Assembly: GCF_000382425.1 (NCBI RefSeq)
Contig: NZ_KB908308.1
Location: 1 to 51,742, forward strand
From: Empedobacter brevis NBRC 14943 = ATCC 43319
Lineage (GTDB): Bacteria; Bacteroidota; Bacteroidia; Flavobacteriales; Weeksellaceae
Direction: 5' to 3'
DNA length: 51,742 nucleotides
Position 1 is the first letter of the stretch. Every line of letters begins with the position of its first letter. Made by a program: the position numbers and the translations under genes. Under the pieces are notes generated by a model. The model was not told the origin of the DNA. It saw nothing but the letters and a program-made list of their open reading frames with translations, and did no database searches. This document shows, one piece after another, positions 28,978-36,291 of this stretch.

Positions 28978-29021
28978 TGGATGAGCTATTAATTTTTATC
29001 TTTTAATGGATAGCTCATCCA
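28978..29021 (-). other. Perfect 12-bp hairpin between mobA and mobB
   Basis: TGGATGAGCTAT (28978-28989) pairs perfectly with ATAGCTCATCCA (29010-29021) around a 20-nt AT-rich loop. It begins 3 bp after the mobA stop on the transcribed strand. No T-run follows, so it is more likely a protective or regulatory mRNA stem-loop, or a DNA site, than a terminator. Confidence 0.6.
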
Positions 29022-29024
29022 GGT

Positions 29025-29465
29025 CTAACGCTGTTTTTTCAGATGTTTGGCTTCAAATTCTTCGGTTAGCTGGATGATTTTCTGACACAACATTGCCATT
29101 TCAGCCGTCTGCTTTTCCAATTTGTACAGGAAAGCTGCGGCTTTCTTTTCCGAAAAATGACGGTACAACAGCTTTACAATCTGATTATAATTGATACCTA
29201 TTGCCCGAAACTGGCTGTGAAAAGAAGTCAGTCGCATATAAAAATCAACCGTTCCTTTATCAATTTTGACCGACTTCATTTCCTTTCCGAACACTTGCGA
29301 AATGATAAACTTTGCTTTATTGGGCATTCCCGATACTTCAAAAAGCGATAAAAGTTTGGCATTTTCCTCATCTGTCAATCGGAAAACGTGGCGGTGGGTG
29401 CTTGGGTTGAGCTTGGGCTTACGACCGCCCTTATTCTGTTTGCTGTTATTGTTCTCGTTCATCAC
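29025..29465 (-). CDS. mobA: MobA relaxosome accessory protein
   Basis: 146 residues, basic. The N-terminus (GGRKPKLNPSTHRHVFRLTDEE) looks like a ribbon-helix-helix DNA-binding start, and the rest is helical with the conserved AIGINYNQIVKLLYRHF segment typical of relaxosome accessory proteins (Bacteroides MobA, MobC-like fold). It would bind oriT and help the MobB relaxase open the DNA. It is the first gene of the mob operon, transcribed away from the hairpin-rich region at 29526-29666, the expected place of oriT. Confidence 0.88.
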   Translation of the reverse strand: MMNENNNSKQNKGGRKPKLNPSTHRHVFRLTDEENAKLLSLFEVSGMPNKAKFIISQVFGKEMKSVKIDKGTVDFYMRLTSFHSQFRAIGINYNQIVKLLYRHFSEKKAAAFLYKLEKQTAEMAMLCQKIIQLTEEFEAKHLKKQR

Positions 29466-29525
29466 TAATCCATTTATAATTCACACGAAAAGCCGACTTC
29501 GGAGGGTTTTTCTGCTCCCTGCAAG

Positions 29526-29666
29526 GGCAAGTTGTTTTGAGGCACTAAACTCGGTTTAGAGTGCCTCAAAACACAACTTGCCGTGTTCTGATGAACACAA
29601 AAATCCGCCCTGCGGGACGGATTAAATTTAACAGGGAAAAACGGCTCGATGCCGTTGCTGTTAAAG
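29526..29666. other. Cluster of four hairpins, candidate oriT
   Basis: Four stem-loops lie in 140 bp just upstream of mobA. At 29526-29582 there is a long stem (GGCAAGTTG and TTTTGAGGCACT arms, two 2-nt bulges). At 29583-29598 there is a perfect GTGTTC/GAACAC stem with a 4-nt loop. At 29602-29623 AATCCG-CCC pairs with GGG-ACGGATT around a 3-nt loop. At 29627-29666 nested arms TTTAACAG/CTGTTAAA enclose AACGGC/GCCGTT. The position between divergent mobA and traA matches known oriT placement in Bacteroides conjugative transposons. The nick site cannot be read. Confidence 0.55.
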
Positions 29667-29761
29667 TCCATTTTGTCAGTTCTATTTTGCATAAATCCGT
29701 TAATAAAAATCTTTCTACAAAGTAAAGACCTGTTTACGAAAGCATTGCACTGTAACACAGT

Positions 29762-29831
29762 GCCAAACACTGCCTTTGAACGCCAAACACTACCACACAC
29801 ATACAATGAAAAGAACATCCATAGTTCTTTG
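29762..29831 (+). promoter_or_regulatory. 10-bp phased GCC array with -7-like box (copy 3, traA leader)
   Basis: Units start at 29762, 29772, 29782 (GCC) and 29792 (ACC). GTTCTTTG starts at 29824, again 32 bp after the last unit, keeping the TTTG part of the -7 consensus. A transcript from here would have a leader of about 350 nt before traA. Long traA leaders subject to sRNA control (RteR) are known in CTnDOT. Confidence 0.5.
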
Positions 29832-29881
29832 CATCAGATTTCAGGCAGGAACTCAATCAGGACTGATAGATTGACAGCATT

Positions 29882-30150
29882 CAAGAATGCAGACAATCCT
29901 GCAATCCTGACGGCTGGATTGCAAGAATGCAAGAGTGATAGCGTGACGGCTTGCAATCAATCGTGATTGCTCTCGTGAATGCAGGATTACAGGAACGCAG
30001 GAATGACGGCTATCCTGCCTGATAGCATACAGGAATGACTGCCGTCCTGCCGTATCGCAGACAGGCAGGAAATCACGGGTTCAGTCAAGAAAGCCTGCTG
30101 GCTATCCTGCAAGGAAGCCTGAACGAAATCTGGAACGCAGGACTGCCTGC
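29882..30150. repeat. Short iterated repeats in the traA leader (octamers and TGACGGCT)
   Basis: CAATCCTG is tandemly doubled at 29894-29909. Its reverse-complement type, CAGG-led octamers, is tripled at 29982-30005. TGACGGCT recurs at 29908, 29944 and 30004. GATTGCAAG (29917-29925) pairs with CTTGCAATC (29950-29958), and GCAATCA/TGATTGC form a hairpin at 29953-29970. No convincing gene lies here. The repeats could be iterons for the downstream ParA-like TraA, part of oriT, or leader-RNA structure. Confidence 0.6.
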
Positions 30151-30181
30151 AAGCAAGTAGAAACATTAATTTTTTAAAAAT

Positions 30182-30949
30182 ATGGAAACAAAAAAGAAAC
30201 CTCTGTTTATTGCCTTTTCTTCTCAAAAAGGCGGTGTCGGCAAAAGTACCTTTACAGCACTTGTCGCAAGTACGCTCCATTACCGAATGGGCTACAATGT
30301 AGCGGTATTGGATTGTGATTACCCACAGCACAGTTTATTGAAAATGCGTGAAAGGGATTTGAAAACCGTAAGGGAAAACGAGAGCTTTAGGAAAATGGCT
30401 CATAAACAGTTTATGAACATTAACAAAAAAGCCTACACGATTGAGAAATGTAAAGCTGAAACGGCTTTGAGCGAAGCCAACGATTTAATCCAGTCATCAA
30501 CCGTTCCCTTTGATGTAATTTTCTTTGACCTGCCGGGAACGGTCAATTCAACGGGAATACTCCAAACCCTTATGGGTATGAACTACATTTTTTCGCCCAT
30601 AACGGCTGACAGGGTTGTCGTGGAAAGTACGTTGAGCTTCACACAGGCACTTACCGATATTATTATGAAAATCGGAGAAAGCAACATCAAGGGTATCCGC
30701 CTGTTTTGGAACCAAGTGGACAGGCGTGAAAAATCGCACCTGTACGATTTGTACGGCAAGTTTATAACAGATATGGGCTTCTCCCTGATGAAGACCTACA
30801 TAACGGACAGCAAGCGTTTCAGAAAAGAGGGTGAGGCAATGGAAAAAACAGCATTCCGTTCCTCTTTATTACCGCCCGACCAAAGGTTGATGACCGCTTG
30901 TCATTTGGATTTATTTATACAGGAATTTTTAAGAACCATTGAATTGTAA
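30182..30949 (+). CDS. traA: TraA, ParA-family ATPase
   Basis: 255 residues. The deviant Walker A SSQKGGVGKSTFTAL lies at residues 14-28, with the second ParA motif VLDCDYPQ following and Walker B FDVIFFDLPG near 115. This is the ParA/Soj fold. TraA is the first transfer gene in Bacteroidota conjugative transposons. It is followed after 5 bp by traB. ParA-like ATPases position DNA or machinery; here that could mean placing the ICE or transfer complex, but its exact job is not known. The repeat-rich leader upstream could hold its binding sites. Confidence 0.92.
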   Translation: METKKKPLFIAFSSQKGGVGKSTFTALVASTLHYRMGYNVAVLDCDYPQHSLLKMRERDLKTVRENESFRKMAHKQFMNINKKAYTIEKCKAETALSEANDLIQSSTVPFDVIFFDLPGTVNSTGILQTLMGMNYIFSPITADRVVVESTLSFTQALTDIIMKIGESNIKGIRLFWNQVDRREKSHLYDLYGKFITDMGFSLMKTYITDSKRFRKEGEAMEKTAFRSSLLPPDQRLMTACHLDLFIQEFLRTIEL

Positions 30950-30954
30950 ATGCT

Positions 30955-31401
30955 ATGGAAAAAAGAAATAAAAAAGGAAACGCACCGGAAATAGACGAAG
31001 AATATATAATGTCGTTAATGGCAGGCGGTGTCCGCAAAGAGGGAATGCAACAGCCTCCAGCCGAAACTCCTGAAGAACATGCCAAAGAGGAAATAAAAGA
31101 ACAAGTCAAAGAGCAGATACAGGAGAAGCCTGTACAAAGAGAACGTACCAGAGCAAAGAAAAATATTGACAGTACCTACGGCGAAAAGTTTCTGAATACG
31201 CACTCTATGGAAAAAAGAGGCGATAAGAGTATCTATATCCGTCAGGAGTATCACGAACGTTTATCTCGTATTGTACAGGTCATCGGGAATGATAAAATAC
31301 CACTGTATGCGTATCTCGACAATATTTTGGAACATCATTTTGAACTATTTGAGAAAGCGATTACCGATGATTTTAATGAGAAATTCAAACCTATTTTTTA
31401 A
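30955..31401 (+). CDS. traB: TraB-like DUF3408 protein
   Basis: 148 residues. A charged, Glu/Lys-rich disordered N-terminal half (EEIKEQVKEQIQEKP) is followed by a conserved C-terminal DUF3408 domain from about residue 85: IYIRQEYHERLSRIV and LYAYLDNILEHHFELF. The C-terminal part resembles a ribbon-helix-helix-like DNA-binding unit. It is a paralogue of the next gene. In Bacteroidota ICEs these genes sit between the ParA gene and traD. A partner of TraA in DNA handling is inferred. Confidence 0.85.
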   Translation: MEKRNKKGNAPEIDEEYIMSLMAGGVRKEGMQQPPAETPEEHAKEEIKEQVKEQIQEKPVQRERTRAKKNIDSTYGEKFLNTHSMEKRGDKSIYIRQEYHERLSRIVQVIGNDKIPLYAYLDNILEHHFELFEKAITDDFNEKFKPIF

Positions 31402-31412
31402 AATATCTGATT

Positions 31413-31685
31413 ATGAAAAATGCAAAACAAAAGCCGGAAAAAGCGTTACGCACGGCTCAATACAAATCCACATTTCTTACTCCGACAGAATTTTTGGCAC
31501 GGAACGGAAAAACAGTATATATCAGCAAAGAATTTCATCAGAAACTAAGCCAGCTCGTGTTTATGCTCGGTGGTGGAAAGCTTACGCTTGCTGATTATTT
31601 ACAGAATTTGCTACAACATCATTTTGATGATTTCGGAGCCGAAATGAGAGCGATTTACGACAAAACGAAAAAGCCAAACTTTTAG
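31413..31685 (+). CDS. DUF3408 protein, short paralogue (TraC position)
   Basis: 90 residues, essentially the DUF3408 domain alone. Residues 34-80 (VYISKEFHQKLSQLV and LADYLQNLLQHHFDDF) align with the C-terminal domain of the preceding protein, so the two arose by duplication. It starts 11 bp after that gene and ends 2 bp before traD. It probably forms homo- or heterodimers with its neighbour; DNA binding is inferred from the fold-like pattern only. Confidence 0.83.
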   Translation: MKNAKQKPEKALRTAQYKSTFLTPTEFLARNGKTVYISKEFHQKLSQLVFMLGGGKLTLADYLQNLLQHHFDDFGAEMRAIYDKTKKPNF

Positions 31686-31687
31686 CT

Positions 31688-32326
31688 ATGGAAACAATAA
31701 TTGTAATATGCCTGCTGATAATCATTGCCTTGCTATTGCACGACAAGATTGTCGTTAAAAAGAAACCGGAACAAAAACCGACACAGGAAAAAGTCAATCC
31801 GAACCTGCCTGATATTATGGGGCAACCGAAACCCGTAAGAAGCCAATCAGTGCCAAACAGTGCCAATGAAAGCCAAATGGCGGAACAAGAAATAAACCCC
31901 GATAATTTAGACATCGAATATGACGAGAACGAAGACGTCAGCATTCAAATTCCGCAGGAAGAATTGGACGAGGTTTTCGGCAATGTACCTGATTTGACAG
32001 AGGAAGACGACGAAGAATGGAACAGGTACGGAATATCCGGCACAGATAGCGGTTTTGCCACAGGGGTTACCTTTCAGGAACTATCAAACGTGGGGGTCTT
32101 GCTTCAAAAAGAAAAATTAGAGCCAGCCCAAAAGGAAACAGCGATTGATATAGTTCAAAGATTACAGGGAACCGAATTATTTGCACTGCTGGAAAGTTCA
32201 ATGGACGGTGCTTCCCGAAAAATTGCCGAGCTTTTGGACAGCACCGTTTCATCCGAAACCAAAGACAATTCTTCCAATTTGCGGAAAAGTGATTTTAATG
32301 ATTTTGATATTGGGGAGTTTGTGTGA
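31688..32326 (+). CDS. traD: Conjugal transfer protein TraD (Bacteroidota type)
   Basis: 212 residues. An N-terminal membrane helix (IIVICLLIIIALLLHD) is followed by a basic then very acidic region (DIEYDENEDVSIQIPQEELDE) and a C-terminal segment with GVTFQELSNVG and LFALLESSMDGAS, the conserved block of this TraD family. It has no relation to the F-plasmid coupling protein of the same name. A phased GCC array lies within the coding sequence. A strong terminator follows the stop codon by 34 bp, so readthrough to traE is interrupted by the inserted defence cassette. Confidence 0.85.
   Translation: METIIVICLLIIIALLLHDKIVVKKKPEQKPTQEKVNPNLPDIMGQPKPVRSQSVPNSANESQMAEQEINPDNLDIEYDENEDVSIQIPQEELDEVFGNVPDLTEEDDEEWNRYGISGTDSGFATGVTFQELSNVGVLLQKEKLEPAQKETAIDIVQRLQGTELFALLESSMDGASRKIAELLDSTVSSETKDNSSNLRKSDFNDFDIGEFV
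31842..31910 (+). promoter_or_regulatory. 10-bp phased GCC array with -7-like box (copy 4, inside traD)
   Basis: GCC begins at 31842, 31852, 31862 and 31872. TAATTTAG (five of six matches to TAnnTTTG) begins at 31903, 31 bp after the last GCC. Because the array is inside coding sequence it might be coincidence, but all four units are kept and the geometry matches the five intergenic copies. It could be an internal promoter that once served genes downstream of traD. Confidence 0.4.
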
Positions 32327-32360
32327 ATATTCAGATCGAAACTTACACAAAACGGCATTT

Positions 32361-32410
32361 AAGAAAAGTGCTAATTGAAACGTTGTATTCAATTAGCACT
32401 TTTCTTTTTT
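32361..32410 (+). terminator. Strong intrinsic terminator after traD
   Basis: A perfect 19-bp stem (32361-32379 with 32388-32406) encloses an 8-nt loop and runs into a T-tract. It should stop tra transcription coming from traA-traD and shields the downstream defence cassette from it. The stem is nearly symmetrical and A/T-flanked, so it may act in both directions. Confidence 0.85.
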
Positions 32411-32435
32411 AAAATTAATAATGATAAAGAACTTC

Positions 32436-32463
32436 ATGTCAAAAAAAACATTAAATTTGACAT
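32436..32463 (+). promoter_or_regulatory. Promoter/operator of the XRE-pAgo cassette
   Basis: ATGTCAAA (32436-32443) and TTTGACAT (32456-32463) form an 8-bp inverted repeat with a 12-bp spacer. TAAATTTG at 32452-32459, a full TAnnTTTG match, overlaps the right arm. This lies 20-47 bp before the XRE gene. Such a layout fits a repressor that blocks its own promoter. Binding by the adjacent XRE protein is inferred. Confidence 0.6.
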
Positions 32464-32482
32464 AAAGTGACAAGTCATTAAA

Positions 32483-32776
32483 ATGGAACAAAGAGATTTT
32501 GGTATTAAGGTCAGACAATTACGAGAGCAGAAAGGATTACTGCTCAGGCAAATTGCAGCAGCATTGGAAGTTGATACTGCTCTTGTAAGCAAAATAGAAC
32601 GAGGAGAAAGGAAAGCCAGTAAAGAACAGATTATGAAGATAGCTGAATTGTTGGAAATAAACCCAGACGAACTGCTGGTAATATGGCTTTCAGATAAAAT
32701 TGTAGATATGCTGCAAGAAGAACCATTAGCATACAAGGTACTTAAAAATTCAGAAAATCGATTAAAAAATAAATAA
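32483..32776 (+). CDS. XRE-family HTH regulator of the defence cassette
   Basis: 97 residues. A single helix-turn-helix of the Cro/C1 type occupies residues 6-63: VRQLREQKGLLLRQIAAAL, then VDTALVSKIERGER with the recognition helix. The C-terminal extension (VIWLSDKIVDMLQEEPLAYKVL) is of the kind seen in controller-like regulators encoded just before DNA methyltransferase or restriction genes. Here it precedes the SIR2-Argonaute gene by 140 bp. It probably represses the cassette through the palindrome at 32436-32463, keeping a toxic NADase in check. Confidence 0.88.
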   Translation: MEQRDFGIKVRQLREQKGLLLRQIAAALEVDTALVSKIERGERKASKEQIMKIAELLEINPDELLVIWLSDKIVDMLQEEPLAYKVLKNSENRLKNK

Positions 32777-32780
32777 CGAT

Positions 32781-32870
32781 ATGGATGGCAAGTCATTGAA
32801 TATAACAGAAGATTACAGTAAATGTATATTCAAAACTAAAAAAAGCACAAAATACGATGTGAGGAAATAG
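32781..32870 (+). CDS. Small open frame, possible remnant (29 residues)
   Basis: An ATG four bases after the XRE stop opens 29 codons (starting MDGKSLNITEDY, basic at the end) and stops at 32870. XRE regulators of this kind usually sit directly before a modification gene, so this could be the vestige of one that was replaced. It could equally be a leader peptide or chance. There is no homology I recognise. Confidence 0.2.
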   Translation: MDGKSLNITEDYSKCIFKTKKSTKYDVRK

Positions 32871-32916
32871 CTTTAGATGTACAAATGAAACACTAACCAA
32901 TTAATCATAGATATTA

Positions 32917-35900
32917 ATGAATCAAGAATTACCATATGACGCTTTTTTGCGAACGCTTAAAGAAAATACGGATACAGGACACGTATTTCTTTTAGGAGCT
33001 GGAGCTTCCATTAGTTCTGGTATTCAGTCAGCAGCGGACTGTATTTGGGAATGGAAAAAGAATATTTTTATTACTAAAAATCCCAATCTTTCTAAACAAT
33101 ATAGTGAATATAAATCGGAAACCATTCAGCGTAGCATCCAACGTTGGTTAGATAATGAGGGAGTATATCCTAAAGAAGGAAGTGCTGAAGAGTATTCTTA
33201 CTATGCCTTAAAAGCTTATCCGATTGATGATACCAGAAGAAAGTATTTTGAGAATATATGTAGGAATCGTGAACCACACCTCGGATACAGATTGCTCTGC
33301 CTATTAGCTAAATATGGCATGGTAAAATCTGTATTTACTACAAATTTTGACGGATTAGTAGAAAAGTCAGCCTATCAAACAGGACTTACTCCTATTGCGG
33401 TATCATTGGAAAGTACAGAAAGAATACATAGAGCTTCCAGTAGCAACGAGCTTTTAACTGTATCATTACATGGTGATTTCAAATATGGTCCTTTGAAAAA
33501 TACAGGTGCAGAACTCGATACCCAACATAATACATTCGTTGCCGCATTAGAACAACATTTGTATGATAAACATTTAATTGTGATCGGTTATAGTGGTAGA
33601 GATAAATCTTTAATGGAGGCCATTAAGAAAGCTTACTCAAAGCCAGGTGCAGGAATGTTATTCTGGTGTGGTTTCGGTTACAATATTAATCAAGACGTTG
33701 AAGACTTGATTAATCATTTAGAATCACATGGTAGAAAAGGATTTTATATACCAACCGAAGGTTTTGACACCACACTTATTCACACATGTAAAACATGTTT
33801 AGATGACAATCAATCTTTCGTCAAGGATGTAAACGATATATTACAGAATAACTCTATTGAAGGAATTGAAAAAACTCCTTTTTCAATGGAAGTCAAACAA
33901 CCTCATGTTCTCCTAAAAAGCAATCTGTTTCCGGTAACTTTTCCAACAGAAGTTTTTCAGTTTGAAGTACCATTTAAAGAAGATGAGCGAGTTTGGGCTA
34001 CCATACGCGAATTGACAAAAGGTAAAAATATTGTAGCAGTTCCTCTGAAAAAAATGGTTTACGCATTTGGTATTCAGTCTCAGATTAGAGAAACCTTCTC
34101 TGGAAGGTTAACAGGTGAAATAAAAAGAACTCCAGTAACATATAATGAAGTTAAAGACGGAAGTGTATTTAAGAATCTCTATTTAAAAACAATTATTGAT
34201 TCTTTATGCCAATTATATAATTTGAGAACAGACGGCTTTGAAAAAATATACCTACCAAACAGCAAAAAAATACAGTCTAAAAATGGAATTCAATATCATT
34301 TATATGATGCTATTGAAGTAGGCCTATTTTTTGACAACAATATACGTTCAGAAAAGCCCTTTGCATACATTAACTTAAAACCAACATTCTTTCTTGATTC
34401 GGAAGAAGAAATTCCGAAATCTTTGAAATTTGAAGTGGGGAAATCGTATCATGAAATATTGTATCAAGGACAACCTAATGTAAAATTTAATAACCAACTT
34501 GAACGTTGGAAATCTATTTTATTTCCAAATGGAAAAAACTTAACATTTGAGTATCCACAAAATTCTGGTACAGCATTCAAATTTTCCATAAGTTCAGGTA
34601 CTATGCATGTAGCACTTGCAAAAGCAATGGGAGGTTATCCTTTTCGTTTCCCTAATAATTTCAATAAGAAATCTATTCTTCATAATGGTATTCAATATAA
34701 AGAACCGAATCTTGAATTCTTAGATAAGCTTACCGGGACTGTTATTACAGACTTTCATCCTATGAGAGGCTTGACAAAAAATAGACCTTATGACTTTTCA
34801 TTAAATGGAAACGTTTTTGATCCGGAAATTAATCTAGGTATTATTTGCCCAAATCTATATAGAGTTCCTGTTTATGATTTTTTATGCCGTCTTAATAAAA
34901 CGCAAACAGCCGGAACTTCAAATCCTGATTACTTGATTGATTATCCTGGTTTCATAAATGCTTATGGTATTCCGTTTAATGTACCTGATATCAATAGCGA
35001 TTTGTGGAAAGATAGCGATATAAATTTGCCAATAAGTAACCTAATGCAATCAGCTAAAGAGTTTTCGGATAAAATAAAAAAGGCTATTGATCAATTGGAA
35101 GCTGTAAATAAAAAATTAGTCTTAGTAATTTTTATACCTACAGAATGGAATATTATCAGCGATATAAATAATGAAAATGAAAAATTTGATTTGCATGACT
35201 ATATTAAAGCTTATGCGGCTCAGAAACAGATCGCCACACAGTTTATTCAGGAAAGCACCTTAAAAGATTCTTTAGTATGTCAAGTCAACTGGTGGTTATC
35301 ACTTTCTTTTTATGTTAAGGCTCAAAGAACCCCTTGGGTGTTGAATGGACTCGAATCTAATACTGCTTTTGTAGGTATTGGTTATAGCGTAAACAAAAAG
35401 AAAGATAAAACTAAGGTCGTTTTGGGATGTAGTCACATATATAATTCTATGGGACAAGGGTTAAAATACCGCCTTTCTAGGGTTGAAGACTGTTATTTTG
35501 ACAAACAAAATAACCCTTACCTTTCCTATCAGGATGCTTATAAGTTCGGAACACTCGTGAGAGAGTTATTTTTCAATACCATGGGAGAAGTCCCAAAACG
35601 TGTGGTAGTTCATAAGCGTACACATTTTAAGCCCGATGAAATAAAAGGAATAGTTAACAGTTTAAAAAAATCAGGAGTACAACAAATCGATCTTATTGAA
35701 GTTAATTTTGAAGAAAATGCTCGTTTCCTTTCACTTTATACAAAAGATGAGAATATTGTGCCAGGAATGTTTCCTTTGTCTAGAGGATCTTGTTTCTTAT
35801 TAGATTCTACAACAGCTTTGCTATGGACACATGGGATAGTACCTTCTGTAAAATCTGACAATCGAAGTTATTACTTAGGAGGCAAAAATATACCTATACC

Positions 35901-36105
35901 ATTGAAAATAAAGAAGCATTATGGTTCAAGTAACATAGGAACAGTTGCTACAGAAATACTTGGTTTGACAAAAATGAATTGGAACAGTTTTGATTTATAC
36001 TCCAAATTACCAACTACAATTCAAACATCGAATGAAATAGCCCGAATAGGCTGGTTATTAAACAGATTCGAAGGAAAAACATACGATTATAGAAACTTCA
36101 TGTAA
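32917..36105 (+). CDS. Single-chain SIR2-APAZ-short Argonaute (predicted NAD+-depleting defence protein)
   Basis: 1062 residues, AT-rich compared with flanking tra genes. The SIR2 domain (about 1-290) has LGAGAS at 26-31, TTNFD at 141-145 and catalytic histidine H185 in LHGD. An APAZ-like region spans about 310-640. A MID-like region has Y766, K770 and Q775 plus K801 before TPW, candidates for binding the guide 5' phosphate. The PIWI domain (about 810-1062) has G822 in VGIGYS where active Argonautes have Asp, and HKRTH (899-903) where they have an RDG-type motif, so it should not slice. Split homologues (SPARSA) sense invading DNA with RNA guides and destroy NAD+. The same abortive-infection mechanism is inferred here. 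No separate partner gene is needed. Confidence 0.9.
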   Translation: MNQELPYDAFLRTLKENTDTGHVFLLGAGASISSGIQSAADCIWEWKKNIFITKNPNLSKQYSEYKSETIQRSIQRWLDNEGVYPKEGSAEEYSYYALKAYPIDDTRRKYFENICRNREPHLGYRLLCLLAKYGMVKSVFTTNFDGLVEKSAYQTGLTPIAVSLESTERIHRASSSNELLTVSLHGDFKYGPLKNTGAELDTQHNTFVAALEQHLYDKHLIVIGYSGRDKSLMEAIKKAYSKPGAGMLFWCGFGYNINQDVEDLINHLESHGRKGFYIPTEGFDTTLIHTCKTCLDDNQSFVKDVNDILQNNSIEGIEKTPFSMEVKQPHVLLKSNLFPVTFPTEVFQFEVPFKEDERVWATIRELTKGKNIVAVPLKKMVYAFGIQSQIRETFSGRLTGEIKRTPVTYNEVKDGSVFKNLYLKTIIDSLCQLYNLRTDGFEKIYLPNSKKIQSKNGIQYHLYDAIEVGLFFDNNIRSEKPFAYINLKPTFFLDSEEEIPKSLKFEVGKSYHEILYQGQPNVKFNNQLERWKSILFPNGKNLTFEYPQNSGTAFKFSISSGTMHVALAKAMGGYPFRFPNNFNKKSILHNGIQYKEPNLEFLDKLTGTVITDFHPMRGLTKNRPYDFSLNGNVFDPEINLGIICPNLYRVPVYDFLCRLNKTQTAGTSNPDYLIDYPGFINAYGIPFNVPDINSDLWKDSDINLPISNLMQSAKEFSDKIKKAIDQLEAVNKKLVLVIFIPTEWNIISDINNENEKFDLHDYIKAYAAQKQIATQFIQESTLKDSLVCQVNWWLSLSFYVKAQRTPWVLNGLESNTAFVGIGYSVNKKKDKTKVVLGCSHIYNSMGQGLKYRLSRVEDCYFDKQNNPYLSYQDAYKFGTLVRELFFNTMGEVPKRVVVHKRTHFKPDEIKGIVNSLKKSGVQQIDLIEVNFEENARFLSLYTKDENIVPGMFPLSRGSCFLLDSTTALLWTHGIVPSVKSDNRSYYLGGKNIPIPLKIKKHYGSSNIGTVATEILGLTKMNWNSFDLYSKLPTTIQTSNEIARIGWLLNRFEGKTYDYRNFM

Positions 36106-36129
36106 AAAATATTATCATTTTGGTCAATG

Positions 36130-36164
36130 AAAGGCATCAGTTTAAACTGGTGCCTTTCGTTTTT
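36130..36164 (+). terminator. Intrinsic terminator after the pAgo gene
   Basis: AAAGGCATCAGTTT (36130-36143) pairs with AAACTGGTGCCTTT (36144-36157) with a single G-T wobble, followed by CG and a run of T to 36164. It lies 25 bp after the stop codon and closes the cassette. Copy 5 of the GCC array starts immediately afterwards and restarts tra transcription. Confidence 0.8.
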
Positions 36165-36167
36165 AAA

Positions 36168-36237
36168 GCCACTCACCGCCAAACACTTCCTCTGACTGCC
36201 ACTTTGTAATACTGCCTCTATTTCTGAAACACCTTTG
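36168..36237 (+). promoter_or_regulatory. 10-bp phased GCC array with -7-like box (copy 5, traE promoter)
   Basis: Units start at 36168 (GCC), 36178 (GCC), 36188 (TCC) and 36198 (GCC). CACCTTTG, five of six matches to TAnnTTTG, starts at 36230, 32 bp after the last GCC. A start near 36243 gives a leader of about 50 nt before traE at 36292. Since the preceding terminator isolates traE from traA-D, this is the best candidate promoter for the mating-channel operon. Confidence 0.6.
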
Positions 36238-36291
36238 TTCCGAAAAGCCCGCAAGGTGTGGGCTGACTTAACAAATTAATGTGTTTCAATT

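Noticed and set aside
29474-29966. Overlapping frames on both strands in the oriT region
   Set aside because: They cover hairpins and the GCC array and show no protein-like sequence.
29882-30150. CRISPR array
   Set aside because: Repeat units are 8 bp, irregularly spaced and in both orientations; no cas genes are present.
29987-30331. 114-codon minus-strand frame over the repeat region and traA start
   Set aside because: Product of the short repeats and of antisense traA; starts inside a conserved gene.
31842-31881. Treating the GCC array in traD as a purely coding repeat
   Set aside because: The unit is 10 bp, not a multiple of three, so it does not encode an amino-acid repeat; kept as a possible promoter with low confidence.
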